Source: Elmis aenea (Eukaryota > Arthropoda > Insecta > Coleoptera > Elmidae). From it: DNA of 64,000 bases. Below the pieces are notes generated by a model. That model ran no database searches and had not been told where the DNA came from. It was given only the letters and a program-made list of their open reading frames with translations. Each line of letters begins with the position of its first letter. The stretch's first letter is position 1. This document shows, piece after piece, positions 59,436-64,000 of the stretch. The stretch lies in assembly GCA_947652605.1 (NCBI GenBank), contig OX393576.1:61108966-61172965 (forward strand), given 5' to 3'. A program made the position numbers and the translations under genes.

Positions 59436-60700
59436 CACCAATTAGCCCATCAGGTACGCCGGATTTCAATTTAATTTTGTTTGTGTTTAATTTGGCAACC
59501 CCAATGTTTGACATTTGTCATCTGCTGTCATTGAGGGTAAATAAAATGGATCGCTATACAAAAGATCAACCTATTGTTATTGTTAAAACACATTGCAAAT
59601 TTAGCGAAAGTTTTTCGGAGACTGTTCGAAAAGTTCGTGGAATTCTTGGCATTCATATTTCAGTTAATGAGTCCACTACTCGAAGATTAATTAAAAAAAT
59701 TGAGGAAACTGGTCGGTTATGAACAAACAAACTCTACCGCGTCCTCGTCCTGTGCGGTCGGCCGAATACATTGCAGTCGTCAGTGAGAGTACCGATGAGA
59801 AAACAGGAACATCATCAACACGTCGCCGTTTTCAAACAATTGAAACCTTCACCTCCACCCAACAAAAATTAGCTCAGGAGCTCAAGCCACAAGACCATTT
59901 GCAACAGTGACAATTCGCTGATTGGGTGATGAAAAACCAAACAGTGAATGACATTTTTTTTTTTTAAATATCATCTTTAGTGAAAAAGCTAATTTTCATT
60001 TGGATGGTTTTGTTAATGAGCAAAATTGTCGAATTTGGGGCAATGAAAATCCTCGTGTTATTCATTTAAAAAAACGATGCACCCACAAAGAGGTGCACTG
60101 CGAAGTGCGGATTATGGGCAGGAGATGTAATTGGACCGTTCTTTTTTAAGAATGAGTCTGGCCAAGCTGTAACTGTAAAACTGTAAATGGAATACCATAT
60201 CGTGACATGATATCAATCTTTTTGTGGGATCAATTGGACGACATTAAGCTGGAAGAAAAGTGGTTTTAACAGGATGGTGCCACATACCATACAGCAACAG
60301 AAACCGTAGATTTGTTTAAACAACATTTTCCTGGTCGTGTGATTTCCAGAAATGCTGACGTTAATAATTGGCCGCCTAGATCTTGCGACTCGACGCCATG
60401 CGATTTTTTCCTCTGGGGTTTTGTAAAGTCCAAGGTCTATGCTAACCAGCCACATAAAATTACTGAACTGAAAACAGAAATCTAACGCGTTATTTCTGAA
60501 ATTGAACCAACTGCGTTGCAAAAATTTGATCATAAAAGTCTGGATATGCCAACATAGCCGCGGTGGCCATTTGGCCGACATCGTACTCCACAATTACTTT
60601 CAACTTGTCTACTTTATAAATCAATAAAAAAATCCCAATTAAATAATAATTTACTGTGTTTCATTTAAAAATTAAATCCGGCGTATCCGATGGGCCACCC
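59436..60700 (+). mobile_element. Mariner element (1.27 kb), plus strand, dead
   Basis: The right end reads in reverse GGGTGGCCCATCGGATACGC followed by CGGATTT. The left end has GCCCATCAGGTACGCCGGAT, so the TIR is about 30 bp with an eroded outer left tip. TA follows the right end at 60701. The size is standard for mariner. One transposase relic lies inside. Confidence 0.9.
59547..60596 (+). pseudogene. Mariner transposase (DD41D-like), decayed
   Basis: It starts MDRYTKDQPIVIVKTHCKFS, with IKKIEETGRL and, after a frameshift, RPVRSAEYIAVV and QELKPQDH. The catalytic domain reads SEKANFHLDGFVNEQNCRIW where the family has SDEAHFHLDG, so the first catalytic Asp is lost. Then GPFFF, QDGATYHTATETVDLF (second Asp, 60273), FPGRVISR and NNWPPRSCDSTPCDFFLWGF (third Asp, 60402; 42 residues after the second), VKSKVYANQPHKITELKTEI and a stop. 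Several stops and frameshifts make it non-functional. Confidence 0.9.
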
Positions 60701-60702
60701 TA

Positions 60703-61387
60703 AAATTATTAAGAAAACAGCGTCGGGCTGTTACCAAGCAACACATTCGATGGGGTTAACGACCAAATTATAAAAATTTGTCAATGCCCCTGGGTTATTT
60801 TAACCAACAATTTAAGTTAACCAAAATATATGGCACACAAACATATTAGATGCAAAGATCCACTAAATAATGAATAAAATAAAATAAAAAAGAGTCAGGT
60901 TTGCAAGATAAACTACGTTACTTAACCTTCAGTGCTTTTTTAAGTATACACATTTATCTTCGCATTGCACATACGTATATACACGCCGATTAGCCGACTC
61001 GGCTACATTAAAATTTGGCACGCACCGCTAATACCTCTAACACCATTAAGGGGATTGAGTTGCCCAAGATTTATTGTAATACCGCAAAACCGATACGTTG
61101 AACTTTGAACTATATCGGCTTCGAAGATAGAACGCACTTCTAATGATGTTAATATTTAGACACCACTAAATTTATCATCATATACCTACAGCAAATTATT
61201 TTAAACCAATCACAACATAATTTAACAATAAATGTTCTTAGTACTGCACCTGTACTAAGAACCTCATTAACTCGATACACTATCTGTAACTCGATTTAAT
61301 TCTGTTAATTGACTTAAGAAAGGGTCCGTTGAAATCAATGCACACTAACTGTGATCATGTTAATAACATTATTAAGCTTTATGTCTC
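60703..61387. other. Unannotated DNA
   Basis: Nothing recognised. Confidence 0.5.
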
Positions 61388-61874
61388 ATGAGGCGAATCT
61401 AGACAATTGCCTAGGGCGCAAACTTACTCATAAAAAAAAGACGAATTTGAAAAAATTTTAACAGATGTGGGAAACAAGGCTGACGTCTAATGTAATGTCT
61501 AATTTAGAACAAGAAGCGTCTTTAAAAAAAACAGTTTGTGTATAAAGCAGAGAATGAAATCATAACAGATTTTGAAGAAAAATTGTGGTAGTTTTTTTTT
61601 TTAATTATTGATGATTAAAAACTTTTAGCACATATTTTTTAAATTTTGTTTTCTTTTAAATACATGTATATGAATTTTAAAAAACACTTCAGCACAAGTG
61701 CTTGAAGCATATTTGACATTGTAAAATTATTTAAAACATGATATTTTGAGAGCTATTGGCGAAACAAGTTTATGTAGTGAATTACAAATCATAGCAAGTC
61801 GAACGCCAAATAATATTTTTCAAAATATGTCCTGTTAGATAGACGCGAAAATTATTTGAAAAATAATGTTCCAA

Positions 61875-62085
61875 ATGTGTTTAGGTATTGTTCTGATAAT
61901 GTTTTCGTCATTGCCAGTAACGGTAGCAAGTTTAGAAAGGAGTTTTTTTTTTTAAATTAAAACTTACAGAAACGATATATCAAGAACGACTCATTTGTCT
62001 AGGAATAATTTATATATGGAGCATGAAATTGAATCTACGATTAATACACAACTTCGCCCAAGCAGAAGTCCCACAAAGTAATGTT
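61875..62085 (+). pseudogene. hAT transposase C-terminal fragment (ZMYM1-like)
   Basis: The readable pieces are LGIVLIMFSSLPVTVASLER SF, followed in a shifted frame by KLKLTETIYQERLICLGI and IYI, then EHEIESTI in a third frame. This matches the hAT dimerisation region of ZMYM1-like proteins (LPVTVAS.ERSFSKLKLIK.YLR...Q.RL..LA...IE.E). A stop follows FFFLN. Only the last tenth or so of the protein is present. Confidence 0.7.
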
Positions 62086-62208
62086 TCTTGATTGTTGTAT
62101 TTCAGATGTAAAAATATTAGGAGTAATCATGTATGTACAAATGTATTACTGTTAAATAATAAAAAGATATTTAAAAATTGTTAATAATATTATTTTTCTA
62201 AATATAAA

Positions 62209-62284
62209 TATGTTTTTGGGGATTTACACACGTTAAAATTTGTTCACTAGCTGCTTAACGTTTATGTAAATCCCCAAAAATATA
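62209..62284. repeat. Imperfect hairpin in the hAT relic
   Basis: The left arm TTTTTGGGGATTTACACACG pairs with the right arm CGTTTATGTAAATCCCCAAA, with a loop of about 20 bp containing TTCACTAGCTGC. It may be a MITE-scale insertion or a terminator-like fold. Confidence 0.5.
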
Positions 62285-62356
62285 TTACACTATAATGTAT
62301 CAGGGCGCCCAAATTTTCTTTGCCTAGGAGCGCTAGATACTCTTGCGCCGACCCTG

Positions 62357-63783
62357 ACTATAATTACATTTTTAAAAAATACCCTACCCTGGATTATATG
62401 GGAACGACTCTTACTTAATTTTCTTAAAATTATTTTAATTCGCTGAATGAACAGGTAACACTTTGTAATTTTATAAGTATAAAGACAAGTATGAAAAGTG
62501 TTTAGTATAATTTAAGAATATTCGCAGTTCAAGGGCGCCCGTTTAAATATAAAGACTTAATAAACAAACAAGAATTATTATGGTGTTCCTTATCATCTCT
62601 TAATAAAATGATTAAAGAAAAGTTAAGTATCTAACTTTGAAAAAAAAATTACAAGCGATTGAGAAAGTTAGTTCAGGAAAAAATATGTGAGGTTGCAAAA
62701 GAAATAGGCATTCCTAGCAATACTCTATATCTATAATATACAGAGTAGAAATTAAAGGAAAAGTAGCGAGAAATCCAATACATTTAAAGGGAAAAAACCA
62801 TTTATTAACTTTTATTTCTGTATAAAATTAAAATCAAATAAACTTTAGTGATTGATTGTACCTTATTAAACATTTTTAGTTCGTGTAATTTTACTAATGT
62901 TGTAATTTTTTGTTCTGTATAAAACTATAACCGAATTAAATTTATTGATTGATTATATTGTAGTAATCAATTACCAATTATGAATGTTTTATATTAGTGA
63001 CGTATTACGAATTTTTAAATATGATTTCGACCCTACGAAAGCATATGAATATAAATTACTGAAAGCGGGCATCCACATATTTAACAAAACTTCCCTGCGT
63101 CGATTAACCTCCATAACTCGATTTTTCATAAAACCCCTCGAAAGTCAAGAGGTTTTCCTAATAGTTATTAAAAATTACTACAATTTTTGATCAGCACACA
63201 AATAAACAATAAAAAATTTCGAACAAAATTATTTAAATTTAAGGTTCAACTTTTTCTGTCCTCAATATTAGTCAAGATGTTAGGATTTAAAGATTATTTA
63301 GATAATTCCACTCAAGGTAGTAAAATTCTTTAAAGATACTACATGTAAATCAACTGTTAGATGAGAAGAACGAGCTCTCGTGCTGATATAACAGTTGCAA
63401 GTAGTGCGCAAAGTATTAAAAAACCGTGCAATCAGTTTAGTTATACTATTATATAAATAAATTACTAGAAGAATACATCAGCGGTAGACCACCACCTAAG
63501 AACACAACTTAACAAAGGATAAACCATAAAGAAAAAAATTATAACAAGCGTAAAACTCAAAGCAGGATATGATATAGTTGTTGGTATTCTTGATAATGTT
63601 GTTGTAAGAAAATATACAAAGGTAGTAATTAACAAAAAAGAAAATAATAAAACAGTAACTAAACACAATCCTAAGATAACAAGATTAAATGAAGTTGTCG
63701 ACAGAAATATTACCACCAAAAATTGTTGACACAGAACTCCATTTAATATTATTATGAACTTTAAAATTACGCACCAAGCTATA
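62357..63783. other. Unannotated DNA
   Basis: Two similar patches (about 62830-62960) hold AATAAACTTTAGTGATTGAT and AAATTTATTGATTGATT and could be retroelement tails. The minus open frame 63465-63809 enters the MITE end and has no family. Confidence 0.4.
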
Positions 63784-64000
63784 CAGGGTGGTCTTTTTTC
63801 GATCCCCATACACGAAGGGTATCTCGGTTATTATCAGAGATAGAAAAAAAACTAAGTATGTAGTCTCCATTTCTTTTTTCGAGAGGAAATTATTACCGTA
63901 AACAGATTTTTGATATTTTTTTTTAAGTTTCGAAATATAGCTAAAAACCTATTTTCAACAATTTTCAAAAATGATAAATATGTCGCTTAAACGAAAAGAT
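63784..64000. mobile_element. TA-type MITE, left end, cut by the window
   Basis: It starts CAGGGTGGTCTTTTTTCGAT after TA and continues GGGTATCTCGGTTATTATC and TTACCGTAAACAGATTTTTG, as in the family of 26466-27527. It runs off the right edge. Confidence 0.75.

Larger units (their letters stand above)
61388..62356 (+). mobile_element. hAT element relic
   Basis: The right end reads CTTGCGCCGACCCTG, in reverse CAGGGTCGGCGCAAG, next to GGAGCGCTAGATAC and GGGCGCCCAAATTTTC. The left edge has GGCGAATCTAGACAATTGCC then TAGGGCGC, the same kind of subterminal sequence in inverted order, with the outermost bases lost. A hAT C-terminal fragment lies inside. No intact target duplication was found. Confidence 0.6.

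Noticed and set aside
63465..63870. Two hydrophobic minus frames that could be read as membrane proteins
   Set aside because: Both start in a MITE terminus. The hydrophobicity follows from T-rich codons.
1..64000. tRNA, rRNA, CRISPR and bacterial operon signals
   Set aside because: Scanned by eye on both strands. I saw no T-arm/anticodon-arm combination, no ribosomal core sequence and no regular spacer array.

Overview
The window reads as AT-rich, non-coding insect DNA, probably intergenic or a very long intron. The insect call rests on three decayed mariner elements, a Jockey-type LINE, a piggyBac relic and many hAT and TA-flanked elements. A beetle is a guess only. I find no intact host gene, no convincing tRNA or rRNA, no CRISPR array and no bacterial feature. 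Nearly every recognisable protein is a broken transposase or reverse transcriptase.

Layout. 1-5100: unannotated DNA with two TA-type MITEs (about 1984-2474 and 3911-4317). 5400-8693: an inverted/tandem repeat, then a 2.3 kb mariner with unusually long (~650 bp) terminal inverted repeats, then a solo hAT end. 9674-10545: a TIR element and a TCTCG-rich hAT end. 14041-14800: a hAT relic. 16112-17720: a MITE carrying a 189 bp hAT MITE with intact target duplication, then a second copy of the 5.4 kb repeat. 19953-21341: more MITEs, one with 25/25 identical TIRs. 22972-24227: second mariner. 26056-29033: foldback elements. 29178-31290: a TIR element and a piggyBac relic. 33647-35678: a foldback, a MITE and a solo MITE end. 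36612-37421: Jockey reverse transcriptase fragment. 39253-39402: hairpin. 42070-48750: LINE fragment, then a ~6 kb segment bracketed by inverted repeats and holding a near-perfect 71 bp hairpin and a GGAGC-rich hAT MITE. 47915-55700: three copies of a ~305 bp dimeric repeat. 49339-50704 and 58323-59258: two hAT elements with ACCGGT arrays and perfect 8 bp target duplications. 59436-60700: third mariner. 61388-62356: hAT relic. 63784-64000: a MITE cut by the window edge.

How the parts relate. Several TA-flanked families with different outer ends share an internal block (A-rich run, AAATGG, then CATAGTTGGCTATGG) that also lies in the long TIRs of the 6.3 kb mariner. This suggests one lineage spawned or mobilised them. 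Four hAT elements keep perfect 8 bp duplications, so their boundaries are firm. The coding remnants all carry stops, frameshifts or deletions, so nothing here looks able to move on its own.

Possible host signal is limited to a few GC-richer or coding-like stretches (about 3470-3640, 15330-15640, 32252-32436, 46376-46941, 57516-57614). I could not assign any of them to a known gene.
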